Of a stretch of 64,000 nt of DNA, positions 52,896-61,491 are shown in pieces; position 1 is the first letter of the stretch; the number at the start of each line of letters is the position of its first letter. The position numbers were made by a program, and so were the translations under genes. The notes under the pieces are model-generated. The model had not been told where the DNA came from. It saw nothing but the letters and a program-made list of their open reading frames with translations, and made no database searches. Source of the stretch: CAYFZO01 sp964347615 (GTDB lineage: Bacteria > Pseudomonadota > Gammaproteobacteria > Poriferisulfidales > Oxydemutatoraceae); contig CAYFZO010000005.1 of NCBI GenBank assembly GCA_964347615.1, forward strand, positions 1 through 64,000, written 5' to 3'.

Positions 52896-53288
52896 ATGAA
52901 CGACGAAATGAACATGCTTCCCGAAACGAACGACTGCTCGGCGCACGAACCGTTCGCGCTGCGCGTGCTCGGCGACAGCATGGAACCCGAATTCCCGGAC
53001 GGTGCAATCATCATCATCGACCCTTCGGGCGTGGTCGAGAACGGCTCCTACGTCCTCGCCGAAATCAGCGACGCCGACGCCGAAACGGACGGCACGAACG
53101 GTCTCAAAACCGAGGCCGGCTACATCTTCCGCCGCTTGGTGGTCGAGGAGGCACGTTACTATCTGAAACCGCTGAACCCCGGTTACGCAACGATAGAGAT
53201 TATCGGGCGCGAGGCGATAAAAGGCGTGGTCGTGCAAAAGGCCGGGACGCGAAAGCGCGACAGAAGACACTACACGGCGCCGGTCTAG
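52896..53288 (+). CDS. S24/LexA-like protein without DNA-binding domain
   Basis: 130 aa. The peptidase core shows RVLGDSMEPEFPDGAIIII (Ser28 as nucleophile) and later YIFRRLVVEEARYYLKPLNP. LexA and UmuD have a lysine where this protein has Arg in FRRL, so the Ser-Lys dyad appears changed. There is no helix-turn-helix part. A TATAAT lies at 52859-52864, so the ATG at 52863 would fall in the promoter and 52896 is preferred. Related proteins occur as single genes in many proteobacteria; their role is unknown. Confidence 0.78.
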   Translation: MNDEMNMLPETNDCSAHEPFALRVLGDSMEPEFPDGAIIIIDPSGVVENGSYVLAEISDADAETDGTNGLKTEAGYIFRRLVVEEARYYLKPLNPGYATIEIIGREAIKGVVVQKAGTRKRDRRHYTAPV

Positions 53289-53324
53289 AAACAGCCGACG
53301 CTATCCGCACCGAAGATTCGTCAC

Positions 53325-53357
53325 ACGCGCGGCGGGCAAGCCCCCCGCGTCTTTTAT
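53325..53357 (+). terminator. intrinsic terminator after the S24-like gene
   Basis: ACGCG pairs with CGCGT, and an inner GGG-CAAG-CCC extends the hairpin; it is followed by CTTTTATT. It lies between converging genes. Confidence 0.6.
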
Positions 53358-54011
53358 TCAATGCCCGCCTCGGGCGGCGCTCATCCTTTCGCGCTCGACC
53401 GCAAGCACCGCCGCTTCGACGCGCGAGCGCGCACCAAGCTTCTTGAGGATAGACTTCACGTGCAGCTTGACGGTGCCGTCCGAAATGCCGAGGCCGTTGG
53501 CAATCATCTTGTTGCTTTGCCCTTCGGCCAGGAAGTGCAGGATTTCACGCTCTCTCGGCGTCAACTTCTCAAGCAGATCGGGTTCGTCAAAGGCCCGGCT
53601 GGCGCGCGCATAAGCCTCTTTCATCTCAGGGGCAACAACCTTGTTGCCGGCAATCACTTCGCGCAACGCGGTGACCAGCTCGTCGGGCGCCATGTCTTTC
53701 AGGAAGTAGCCGCGGGCGCCGCCTTTCATCGCGTCGGCAAGGTCTTTCTCGCTTCTGCTGGTGGTCAGGATGATGACCGGCACCGAAACGTCGCTTTCCA
53801 TCAGCCGCCCAAGCACGCTGATTCCGTCCAGACCGGGCATCCTGACGTCGAGCAGCACCGCGTGCGGCTGAAGCTGACGCACGAGCTCGACGCCTTTCTC
53901 TCCGTCGCCGAGCGAGGCGACGACTTCGATGTTGCGCAACGTGAGCAGGCTTTCCAGCCCCTCACGGAAAAGCGTGTGGTCGTCAATCACGACAACTTTG
54001 AGATTATCCAT
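53358..54011 (-). CDS. NarL/FixJ-type response regulator
   Basis: 217 aa. The receiver domain has acidic residues in VVVIDDHTLF, the phosphorylation site in AVLLDVRMPGLDG, and Lys in the later strand. The C-terminal LuxR-type helix-turn-helix is LTPREREILHFLAEGQSNKMIA. Its ATG overlaps the histidine kinase gene by 8 nt, so they form one two-component pair. The signal is unknown. Confidence 0.93.
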   Translation of the reverse strand: MDNLKVVVIDDHTLFREGLESLLTLRNIEVVASLGDGEKGVELVRQLQPHAVLLDVRMPGLDGISVLGRLMESDVSVPVIILTTSRSEKDLADAMKGGARGYFLKDMAPDELVTALREVIAGNKVVAPEMKEAYARASRAFDEPDLLEKLTPREREILHFLAEGQSNKMIANGLGISDGTVKLHVKSILKKLGARSRVEAAVLAVERERMSAARGGH

Positions 54012-55113
54012 CGGACGTCTCCACGTTGCTTGCGTTCGGCAGGAAAAAGTCGAGCGTTACACGCAGACCTTCTCCGCGTTCGCTGTCCACGGTCAGCTCC
54101 CCGCCGATGCGCGCGGCACGGTCTTTCATCGCGTTCAGTCCGATGTGTTCGTCGCCGTCGCGCGGGCCACCCTCCATGCCGACGCCGTTGTCCTCTATCA
54201 ACACGCGGCAGTGGCCGTCCTTGGTGTCGCGCATCATCACCCGCACCAGTGACGCGTCGGCGTGCTTCTGTACGTTGGACAGCGCCTCCTGAATGATCTT
54301 CAGCACCTGGATTTCGAACTCGCGCGGCAATACGTGGCTCATCTGACGTTTCTGGAAGAACACCTGGGTGCGCGGATTGTCGTCCCGGAACTTCGATATC
54401 GCTTCGTCCACCGACTGTTCAAAATCGCCGAGCCGCGAAGTCGTGTGGAAGTAGCTGATCAGGTCGCGCACCTCGCGATAAGCCGCGCCGAGCGTACTCT
54501 CCAGCTTCCCGAGCTGCCGCTCGGCGGCTTCCTTGTCGTCCTCTTGCAGGCTTTGCTCGAGAACGTGGGCCTGGAACCTCAGCCCGCCGATTGTCTGCGC
54601 CAAAGAGTCGTGCAGCTCATACGCAATCCACGCGCGCTCTTGCATCCGCGTCTTGTCGGTCATGTGCGCGGTGTGGCGTTGCAGCTGTGCGACGCCGTAG
54701 TTCGACTGCGCCTCGAGCATACGCGCCATCGAATTGAAATCGTGGCACAAGGCGTTGAAGCTGCTGCCTTCGACTTCGGATACGCGCGACGACAAGTTGC
54801 CCGCGTGAACGTCGAGCAACCACAAGCGCAGGTTCCGGAACGGCTTGACGTAATCGAGCCACAGGAACCGTGCGATTGCGACGAGCAGAACGACCGACAA
54901 CACGAGCAACCCTCCTTGCCATTGTTCCCACCACGGTCGATTCAGCGCGTAAATCAAGACTGAAAAAAACCACGTCGCGATCAGCATCACCAACGCAACG
55001 AAAGCGCGAAAGTGGAGGAGCTGCTCGCCGAGCCGCCAGTTCAAGCTGGTTTTCGAACGTTCCTGTAGAGGCGGGATATGTTTCCGGGCACTGCGCAACA
55101 ACACGGCTTTCAC
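54004..55113 (-). CDS. NarX-type sensor histidine kinase
   Basis: 369 aa. Two membrane helices (residues ~37-60 and ~68-88) enclose only a few residues, so there is no periplasmic sensor. A HAMP-like linker, the HisKA_3 box WIAYELHDSLAQTIGGLRFQ (phosphorylated His) and an ATPase domain (IIQEALSNVQKHA, IEDNGVGM) follow. A GTG start overlaps the stop of the A-type protein (GTGA). The missing sensor region suggests an intracellular or membrane signal, perhaps through its operon partner (inference). Confidence 0.9.
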   Translation of the reverse strand: MKAVLLRSARKHIPPLQERSKTSLNWRLGEQLLHFRAFVALVMLIATWFFSVLIYALNRPWWEQWQGGLLVLSVVLLVAIARFLWLDYVKPFRNLRLWLLDVHAGNLSSRVSEVEGSSFNALCHDFNSMARMLEAQSNYGVAQLQRHTAHMTDKTRMQERAWIAYELHDSLAQTIGGLRFQAHVLEQSLQEDDKEAAERQLGKLESTLGAAYREVRDLISYFHTTSRLGDFEQSVDEAISKFRDDNPRTQVFFQKRQMSHVLPREFEIQVLKIIQEALSNVQKHADASLVRVMMRDTKDGHCRVLIEDNGVGMEGGPRDGDEHIGLNAMKDRAARIGGELTVDSERGEGLRVTLDFFLPNASNVETSDG

Positions 55114-55436
55114 TCCTCGCTCGAAGATTCAGGCGGCACGTAAGCCGGGTCGTTGGGATTCAGGAAAATGAAGTTGAATTGATTTTCCTCGAGTTCAACG
55201 TAGTCTATGGTCATATCCCTGACCAAATCGCGTGAACCGTTCGAGATGATGACGTCAACCCCGCGAACCCGCACCATCAGGTCGCCTTCCCAAGTCTTGT
55301 CGTCAAAACCCATCGCGTAGTGAAAGCTGTCGTCGTCCTTGCGCCTCACCGCAATACGCAAGGGAAGGCCGGCCATGCCGCCGTCTTTCGCCGATTGCAC
55401 AATTTGTTTTTCCGCTGCTTCGGTCAATTTGATCAT
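55110..55436 (-). CDS. A-type (IscA/DsrR-like) protein lacking all cysteines
   Basis: 108 aa. The fold is clear from MIKLTEAAEKQIVQSAKDGG, LRIAVRRKDDDSFHYAMGFDD and VDVIISNGSRDLVRDMTIDYV. None of the three cluster cysteines is present; the protein has no cysteine at all. DsrR of purple sulfur bacteria is a known cysteine-free member. It is first in an operon with a NarX/NarL-type pair, coupled by GTGA. A role in regulation rather than cluster transfer is possible. Confidence 0.83.
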   Translation of the reverse strand: MIKLTEAAEKQIVQSAKDGGMAGLPLRIAVRRKDDDSFHYAMGFDDKTWEGDLMVRVRGVDVIISNGSRDLVRDMTIDYVELEENQFNFIFLNPNDPAYVPPESSSEE

Positions 55437-55608
55437 GCGCCGCGTTCTTCGCTCAGCTGATTTACAGGACAAGCAGTGTATCAAAGATAACGCGGCGAGG
55501 TTCAAACCTGCCGAACGCCTTTGAAGCACGACGGAACACGCCCGGAAACCAAGCCGAACAAAGGCTGGACGCGCTTGACGGGTGCAAACCGGCGAGCGCA
55601 CCTCTTTA

Positions 55609-55614
55609 TATAAT
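55609..55614 (+). promoter_or_regulatory. candidate -10 box before aceE
   Basis: A consensus TATAAT lies 30 bases before the aceE ATG. TTGACG at 55575-55580 is too far (28 nt) to serve as its -35, so an activator may be needed. Confidence 0.35.
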
Positions 55615-55643
55615 GAGCGACGACGATGACCGAGGAGGCTTTG

Positions 55644-58301
55644 ATGAACGCCGCTACAGACGAGGACCCCCGAGAGACGCAAGAGTGGATCGAGTCGCTC
55701 GAAGCGGTCGCCGCCCGCTGCGGCCCGCAACGCGCCTACTACCTGATCAACCGGCTGATGGACAGGACCCGGCTGTGGGGCGGCGGCTTCCCGCACGGGC
55801 TCAGCCTGCCGTACGTGAACACGATCCCGGCGGTGATGCAAAAGCCGATGCCCGGCGACCCTGCAATCGAGCACCGCCTGCGCGCGATGATCCGCTGGAA
55901 CGCCGCGGTGATGGTGTTGCGCGCGAACAAGCGCAACCCCGGCATCGGCGGGCACATTGCGAGCTTCGCGTCGGCGGCGACGCTTTACGACGTCGGCTTC
56001 AACCACTTCTTCCGTGCGCCGACCGACGCCCACGGCGGCGACCTGATTTTCGTTCAAGGCCATTCGTCGCCCGGCATCTACGCCCGCGCGTTCCTCGAGG
56101 GCAGACTGAGTGAAGACGAGCTCGACAACTTCCGCCGCGAAGCCGCTTCGCCCGGCCTGTCGTCTTACCCCCATCCCCGGCTGATGCCGGAATTCTGGGA
56201 GTTCCCCACCGTGTCCATGGGGCTCGGCCCGATCATGGCGATTTACCAAGCACGTTTCATGAAGTACCTCCAAGACCGCAAGTTGCTCGACGGCGGCGAC
56301 CGCAAGGTGTGGGCGTTCGTCGGCGACGGCGAGATGGACGAACCCGAGTCGGTCGGCGCGATTTCCCTCGCCGGGCGCGAAAAGCTCGACAACCTGATTT
56401 TCGTCGTCAACTGTAACCTGCAACGTCTCGACGGTCCGGTACGCGGCAACGGCAAGATCATCCAAGAGCTCGAGCGCTTGTTCCACGGTTGCGGCTGGAA
56501 CGTGATCAAAGTGATCTGGGGCGGATACTGGGACCCGCTGCTGGCGAAAGACAAGGACAAATTGCTGCTTCAGCGCATGGAGGAGGCGGTGGACGGCGAC
56601 TACCAGAACTACAAGGCGCGCGACGGCGCTTACACGCGCAAGCACTTCTTCGGCAAGTATCCCGAGCTCGCCAAGCTGGTCGAGGATCTGTCCGACCGCG
56701 ACATCTGGCGTTTGAACCGAGGCGGCCACGATCCGCACAAGGTGTACGCCGCGTACGACGCCGCAGTGAACTGCCGCGACCAACCGACGGTGATTCTCGC
56801 AAAGACGGTCAAGGGCTACGGCATGGGCGAATCCGGCGAAGGCCAAAACCGCTCGCACCAGCAAAAGAAGATGGACGTCGAGTCGCTCAAGCGCATGCGC
56901 GACCGCTTCAAGCTGCCGCTCAGTGACGAGCAGGTCGCCGAACTCGAATACCTCCGCCCCGACGAGAACAGCGAGGAAATCCGGTACATGAAACAACGCC
57001 GCGCCGCGCTCGGCGGTTTCCTGCCTCAGCGCGCGCGTCGCGCGACGGCGCTGAAGATTCCGCCGCTGTCGGAATTCACCCCGCTGCTCAAGGACAGCGG
57101 CGCACGTGAGTTCTCGACGACGATGGCGTTCGTGCGCATTCTCACGTTGCTGTGCCGCAACCCCGACGTGGGCGAACGCATCGTGCCGATCGTGCCTGAC
57201 GAAGCGCGCACTTTCGGCATGGAGGGGCTGTTCCGTCGGCTCGGCATCTACTCGTCGGTGGGGCAGCTGTACGAGCCGCAAGACGTAGACCAAGTGATGT
57301 TCTACAAAGAAGACAAGTCGGGGCAGATACTCGAAGAGGCGATCTGCGAAGCCGGTGCGGTTTCTTCGTGGATTGCCGCGGCGACCGCGGCAAGCACGCA
57401 CGGCATCAGCATGATTCCGTTCTACGTCTTCTATTCGATGTTCGGTTTCCAGCGCATCGGCGACCTCGCGTGGGCGGCGGGTGACATGCAGGCACGCGGC
57501 TTCCTGATCGGCGGCACCTCCGGACGCACGACGCTCGCCGGCGAAGGACTCCAACATCAGGACGGCCACAGCCACGTGTTCGCATCGGCGTATCCCAGCT
57601 GCGTCGCCTACGATCCGTGCTTTGCGTACGAGCTGGCGGTCATCATCCACCACGGCCTGAAACGCATGTACGCCGAACGGGACAGCGTGTTCTTTTACGT
57701 CACGACGATGAACGAAAACTACCCGCACCCGCAGCTGCCCGAAGGCGCCGAGGAAGGCATCATCAAAGGGCTGTACCGTCTGCCGCAAGCACCTGCAACC
57801 GCGGACAATCGGGTGCGCCTGGTCGGCTCGGGCGCGATCCTGCGCGAAGTGATCGCCGCCGCCGCGCTGCTCGAAAAAGACTGGGGAATCGGTGCCGAAG
57901 TATGGAGCGCAACGAGCTTCAATCAACTGCACCGGGACGCCCTGGAAACCCGGCGCTGGAACCGACTGCGCCCGCAACGGGAAAAGCGCACGGCTTACGT
58001 GCGCCGCTGCTTCGGAGACGACGACGCACCGATTGTCGCCGCGAGCGATTATCTCGCGGGCCACGCCGGACAGATCGCCGGCTTCCTCGAACAACCGTAC
58101 TACGCGCTCGGCACCGACGGCTTCGGCCGCTCCGACACCCGGGAAGCCCTGCGCGAGTTCTTCGAGGTTGATCGCAACCACGTCGCGGCGACCGCGCTTT
58201 ACGCGCTTGCCGAACAAGGCAAGATCCCGCACGCTCGAGTCGCCGAAGCGTACAGCCGCTACGGCGTCAACCCGGACAAAACGCCGCCTTTCTCGATATG
58301 A
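55644..58301 (+). CDS. aceE: pyruvate dehydrogenase E1, homodimeric type
   Basis: 885 aa. It has the AceE-type sequence NRLMDRTRLWGGGFPHGLSL, the thiamine-diphosphate motif VGDGEMDEPESVGA and a C-terminal transketolase-like domain. It decarboxylates pyruvate and acetylates the lipoyl group of E2. The ATG is chosen because GAGGAGG lies 5 nt upstream; another ATG six codons earlier has none. E2 and E3 are 3-4 kb away on the other strand, which is unusual. Confidence 0.96.
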   Translation: MNAATDEDPRETQEWIESLEAVAARCGPQRAYYLINRLMDRTRLWGGGFPHGLSLPYVNTIPAVMQKPMPGDPAIEHRLRAMIRWNAAVMVLRANKRNPGIGGHIASFASAATLYDVGFNHFFRAPTDAHGGDLIFVQGHSSPGIYARAFLEGRLSEDELDNFRREAASPGLSSYPHPRLMPEFWEFPTVSMGLGPIMAIYQARFMKYLQDRKLLDGGDRKVWAFVGDGEMDEPESVGAISLAGREKLDNLIFVVNCNLQRLDGPVRGNGKIIQELERLFHGCGWNVIKVIWGGYWDPLLAKDKDKLLLQRMEEAVDGDYQNYKARDGAYTRKHFFGKYPELAKLVEDLSDRDIWRLNRGGHDPHKVYAAYDAAVNCRDQPTVILAKTVKGYGMGESGEGQNRSHQQKKMDVESLKRMRDRFKLPLSDEQVAELEYLRPDENSEEIRYMKQRRAALGGFLPQRARRATALKIPPLSEFTPLLKDSGAREFSTTMAFVRILTLLCRNPDVGERIVPIVPDEARTFGMEGLFRRLGIYSSVGQLYEPQDVDQVMFYKEDKSGQILEEAICEAGAVSSWIAAATAASTHGISMIPFYVFYSMFGFQRIGDLAWAAGDMQARGFLIGGTSGRTTLAGEGLQHQDGHSHVFASAYPSCVAYDPCFAYELAVIIHHGLKRMYAERDSVFFYVTTMNENYPHPQLPEGAEEGIIKGLYRLPQAPATADNRVRLVGSGAILREVIAAAALLEKDWGIGAEVWSATSFNQLHRDALETRRWNRLRPQREKRTAYVRRCFGDDDAPIVAASDYLAGHAGQIAGFLEQPYYALGTDGFGRSDTREALREFFEVDRNHVAATALYALAEQGKIPHARVAEAYSRYGVNPDKTPPFSI

Positions 58302-58356
58302 ATGAAGCGCACCGCATCGAAGACCCGCGCACCCGGGCGACGCGGATCAACGCCAA

Positions 58357-59469
58357 ATGCTGATCGGCGTACCCAAAGAAACCAAGGACCATGAATACCG
58401 CGTCGGTCTGACCCCCGAGTCGGTCGCAACGCTGACCGCGCACGGTCACCGGTTGCTGGTCGAGCACGACGCCGGTGCCGCGGTCGGCTTCAGCAACGAC
58501 GACTACCTCAAAGCCGGTGCCGACGTTGTGCGCGGCGGCGCCGACGTCTACGTCGCCGAGATGATCGTCAAGGTCAAAGAGCCCCAAAGCGACGAATGCG
58601 AGCTGCTGCGCAAAGGACAGATCCTGTTCTCCTATCTGCACTTGGTCGCCCACCCCACCGTGACCGCGGCGTTGATGAAAAGCGGCGCGACGTGCATCGC
58701 CTACGAGACGATCACCGCGCCCGACGGCAGTCGCCCGCTGCTGATCCCGATGTCGGCGATCGCAGGACGCCTTGCGATTCAAGTCGGGGCGCATTACCTC
58801 GAAAAACCCCATGGGCGGCGCGGTCTGCTGCTCAGCGGCGCACCCGGCACCGCACCGGCTAAGGTGACCGTGCTCGGCGCCGGCACCGTCGGCGTCTACG
58901 CCGCCGAGATTGCACGGGGAATGCGCGCCGAGACTTTCATCCTCGACAAGTCCGAACGCGCGCTACAACGCGCACAAAAGCGACTCGGCGACAACGTCGT
59001 CCCCGTACTCGCCGCCGACGGCGATGATTTCAGGCGTTATCTCGTCGACGCCGACCTCGTTGTCGGCGCCCTGCTCGTGCCCGGCGGCAGGACCCCGCAA
59101 ATCGCCGACCGCTCGACGGTCGCGTCGATGCAACCCGGCGCCGTCATCGTGGACGTCGCGGCCGACCAGGGCGGCTGCTTTGAAACCTCGCGTCCGACCA
59201 CCCACAGCCGACCGACCTACGTCGAGGAGGGCGTCGTGCACTACTGCGTGACCAACATGCCGGGGGTCGTACCGTTGACGTCAACGTTGTCACTCAACCA
59301 CGCGACGCTCGCCTACGCCGCCGCGATCGCGGGCCGCGGGTGGCGGCGAAGCCTGCGTGACGACCCCGGGTTCGCCGAGGGACTCAGCATCTGCGACGGC
59401 GCGATGACCTCCCGACAAACCGCCGCCGACCTCGGCCTCGACTACCGTGACCCCCGGACCTTCCTGTGA
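58357..59469 (+). CDS. ald: alanine dehydrogenase
   Basis: 370 aa. It starts MLIGVPKETKDHEYRVGLTP, has the NAD site VTVLGAGTVGVYAAEIARGM and the active-site region MSAIAGRLAIQVGAHYLEKP. It interconverts alanine and pyruvate with NAD+, and so feeds the pyruvate dehydrogenase encoded just upstream. The spacing of 55 nt allows co-transcription with aceE. Confidence 0.95.
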   Translation: MLIGVPKETKDHEYRVGLTPESVATLTAHGHRLLVEHDAGAAVGFSNDDYLKAGADVVRGGADVYVAEMIVKVKEPQSDECELLRKGQILFSYLHLVAHPTVTAALMKSGATCIAYETITAPDGSRPLLIPMSAIAGRLAIQVGAHYLEKPHGRRGLLLSGAPGTAPAKVTVLGAGTVGVYAAEIARGMRAETFILDKSERALQRAQKRLGDNVVPVLAADGDDFRRYLVDADLVVGALLVPGGRTPQIADRSTVASMQPGAVIVDVAADQGGCFETSRPTTHSRPTYVEEGVVHYCVTNMPGVVPLTSTLSLNHATLAYAAAIAGRGWRRSLRDDPGFAEGLSICDGAMTSRQTAADLGLDYRDPRTFL

Positions 59470-59601
59470 AAGATTTACCGCGTCGTTATCCTGATGGTGA
59501 TACCCGCGGTCGAAGAAAGCTTGCAGCGTCGGCTGCCTCGAGACCGACGTACGCTGATGCAAGCTCGAAATCCAGCCGGGTGCTGATACACTTCACGCGT
59601 C

Positions 59602-59678
59602 GGGCGCGTAGCTCAGCCGGTCAGAGCACCGTCTTCACATGGCGGGGGTCGCTGGTTCGAATCCAGCCGCGCCCACCA
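59602..59678 (+). tRNA. tRNA-Val (anticodon CAC), CCA encoded
   Basis: The acceptor stem GGGCGCG pairs with CGCGCCC. D stem GCTC/GAGC, anticodon stem CCGTC/GGCGG with loop TTCACAT (anticodon CAC), and T stem GCTGG/CCAGC with TTCGAAT loop are all intact. The CCA end is encoded (59676-59678). It reads the valine codon GUG. Confidence 0.95.
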
Positions 59679-59716
59679 CCACGTGGTAAAAACTTAAGAG
59701 CAAAGAGGTAGAACCA

Positions 59717-60049
59717 ATGAGTGATGACATCATCTCCAAACAAGGCGCCATCGTAGGTCAGTGGGACGGCAAGGACGTCGACGCCCTGAAAGACGAGCTG
59801 GCACGTATCAAGCAAGCGTTGCGCAAACAGGGATCGAACGACAAGGTCGAGCCCGCCGGCGTTTCGCACAAAGAGCAGCTGCCCGACGATCTGAAGAATT
59901 TCACCGCCTACTTGCTGTGGGGATGCGACCCGAGCGGCAACTGCTTGGTCGGGTCCGGCGCGAACCGTTTCGAGTCGGTTGAATCGCTGCGCGAGTTTTA
60001 CGCAAGCGACGTTGCAAAAGACGCGCTCGCCCGGCACAAGGACGCCTGA
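59717..60049 (+). CDS. hypothetical small protein, 110 residues
   Basis: The first ~50 residues are a charged helix (DALKDELARIKQALRKQG). The second half contains FTAYLLWGCDPSGNCLVGSG and ends in ARHKDA. No family recognised. AGAGGT lies 8 nt before the ATG, 39 bases after the tRNA. It converges with lpd. It is probably a real gene because of the ribosome site and the codon pattern. Confidence 0.65.
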   Translation: MSDDIISKQGAIVGQWDGKDVDALKDELARIKQALRKQGSNDKVEPAGVSHKEQLPDDLKNFTAYLLWGCDPSGNCLVGSGANRFESVESLREFYASDVAKDALARHKDA

Positions 60050-60077
60050 CTCGCAGCACACGGTTCCGAGTACGGGG

Positions 60078-61490
60078 TCACAAGTCGGTCGCGGTCTTCT
60101 CCAGCACCTCGGCGGCCGACCCCAGCGTCTCCGACAACGTCGGGTGAGGGTGAACGGTCATCGCGACGTCACGCGTCTCGGCGCCCATCTCGATCGCCAG
60201 CACCATCTCGGCAATCAGCTCCCCCGCGTTGCGCCCGACGATACCCGCACCGACGACGCGCTTGCTCGCGGGGTCGCGCAAGATCTTGGTCAATCCTTCA
60301 CCGGCACCGGTGCCGAGCGCACGGCCGTTCGCCGCCCACGGGAAGACGTCGCGTTGCACCGGGACGCCGCGGCGTTCGGCTTCGGTTTCGTTGAGACCCG
60401 CCCAAGCGATTTCGGGATTGGTGTAGGCGACGGCGGGAATCGCCCGGGCGTCAAAAGCGGCTTCGCGTCCCGCGGCGGTCTCGGCGGCGACCTTGCCTTG
60501 ATGCATCGCTTTGTGCGCGAGCAGCGGCGGGCCGACGACGTCGCCAACCGCAAAGAGCGTCGCGACGTTGGTGCGCTGTTGCGCGTCGGTCGGGATAAAC
60601 CCCCGCGGGTCGAGTTGGACGCCGGCTTCGGCGGCGCGGACGACGTCGCTGTTGGGTATCCGCCCGATTGCCGACAGCACCAAGTCAAAAGTCTTTTCGG
60701 CGCTTTGGAGGTCGTTGCTGAAAGCCACCCGCAGACCTTGTGACGTCGCTTCAACCGCGCCGATTTTCGTCCGCACGAGAATCTCGGCGCCGCGTTCCTT
60801 CAGGCGCCGTTCCAGAGGTTGCACCAAATCGCGGTCGGATTCGGCCATCAGCCGGTTTTCCACTTCGACGATGGTTATCCGCGTCCCGAACGCTTCATAG
60901 ACGCAAGCCATCTCGAGCCCGATGATGCCGCCGCCGACAATCAGCATCTTTTCCGGGATCTCGGTCAATGCCAGTGCGCCGGTTGAGTCCGCCAACCGGT
61001 CTTTCAGTCGGGGGTCGTTGCCGGCGAAATCCGTCGCCGGGCGGGGCCGCGACCCGGCGGCGATGATCGCCTGATCGAAGCCGATGGTTTGAACCTCACC
61101 GCCGGTGCGGCATTGAATCGCGTTCGACGAAGTGAACGCCGCGTCACCGCGGACGACCCGGACCTTGCGACGTTTGGCGAGGGCGGCGAGCCCGGCAGCG
61201 AGTTTGCCGACGACGCCGCTTTTGAAGCGGTTAACCTTATCGAGGTTCACGGTCGGCGCGCCGAAGTCCACCCCGCATTGCTTGAGCGACTCGGCGGCGG
61301 TAATCGTCTCGGCGAGGTGCAACAGGGTTTTCGAAGGGATGCAGCCGACGTTCAGGCACACCCCGCCGAGGCGGTCGTGGCGCTCGACCAGAGTGACGTC
61401 CATGCCGAGGTCGGCGGCGCGGAACGCGGCGGTGTAGCCGCCGGGACCGCCGCCGACGACGAGGAGTTCGGCATGGCGCACTTCGCTCAT
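60078..61490 (-). CDS. lpd: dihydrolipoamide dehydrogenase (E3)
   Basis: 470 aa. FAD site LLVVGGGPGGYTAAFRAADLG, redox disulfide GGVCLNVGCIPSKTLLH, NAD-binding MLIVGGGIIGLEMA and the C-terminal HPHPTLSETLGSA are all present. It reoxidises the lipoyl group of the pyruvate dehydrogenase complex. It lies 1 nt after aceF, its operon partner. Confidence 0.96.
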   Translation of the reverse strand: MSEVRHAELLVVGGGPGGYTAAFRAADLGMDVTLVERHDRLGGVCLNVGCIPSKTLLHLAETITAAESLKQCGVDFGAPTVNLDKVNRFKSGVVGKLAAGLAALAKRRKVRVVRGDAAFTSSNAIQCRTGGEVQTIGFDQAIIAAGSRPRPATDFAGNDPRLKDRLADSTGALALTEIPEKMLIVGGGIIGLEMACVYEAFGTRITIVEVENRLMAESDRDLVQPLERRLKERGAEILVRTKIGAVEATSQGLRVAFSNDLQSAEKTFDLVLSAIGRIPNSDVVRAAEAGVQLDPRGFIPTDAQQRTNVATLFAVGDVVGPPLLAHKAMHQGKVAAETAAGREAAFDARAIPAVAYTNPEIAWAGLNETEAERRGVPVQRDVFPWAANGRALGTGAGEGLTKILRDPASKRVVGAGIVGRNAGELIAEMVLAIEMGAETRDVAMTVHPHPTLSETLGSAAEVLEKTATDL

Positions 61491-61491
61491 T

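Noticed and set aside
55110..58232. Minus-strand open frame of 1040 codons opposite aceE running into the A-type gene
   Set aside because: Only its last 108 codons are a real gene (start at 55436); the rest is antisense to aceE.
59621..60061. Minus-strand open frame over the tRNA and the 110-residue gene
   Set aside because: It crosses a perfect tRNA-Val and lies opposite a gene with a proper ribosome site.
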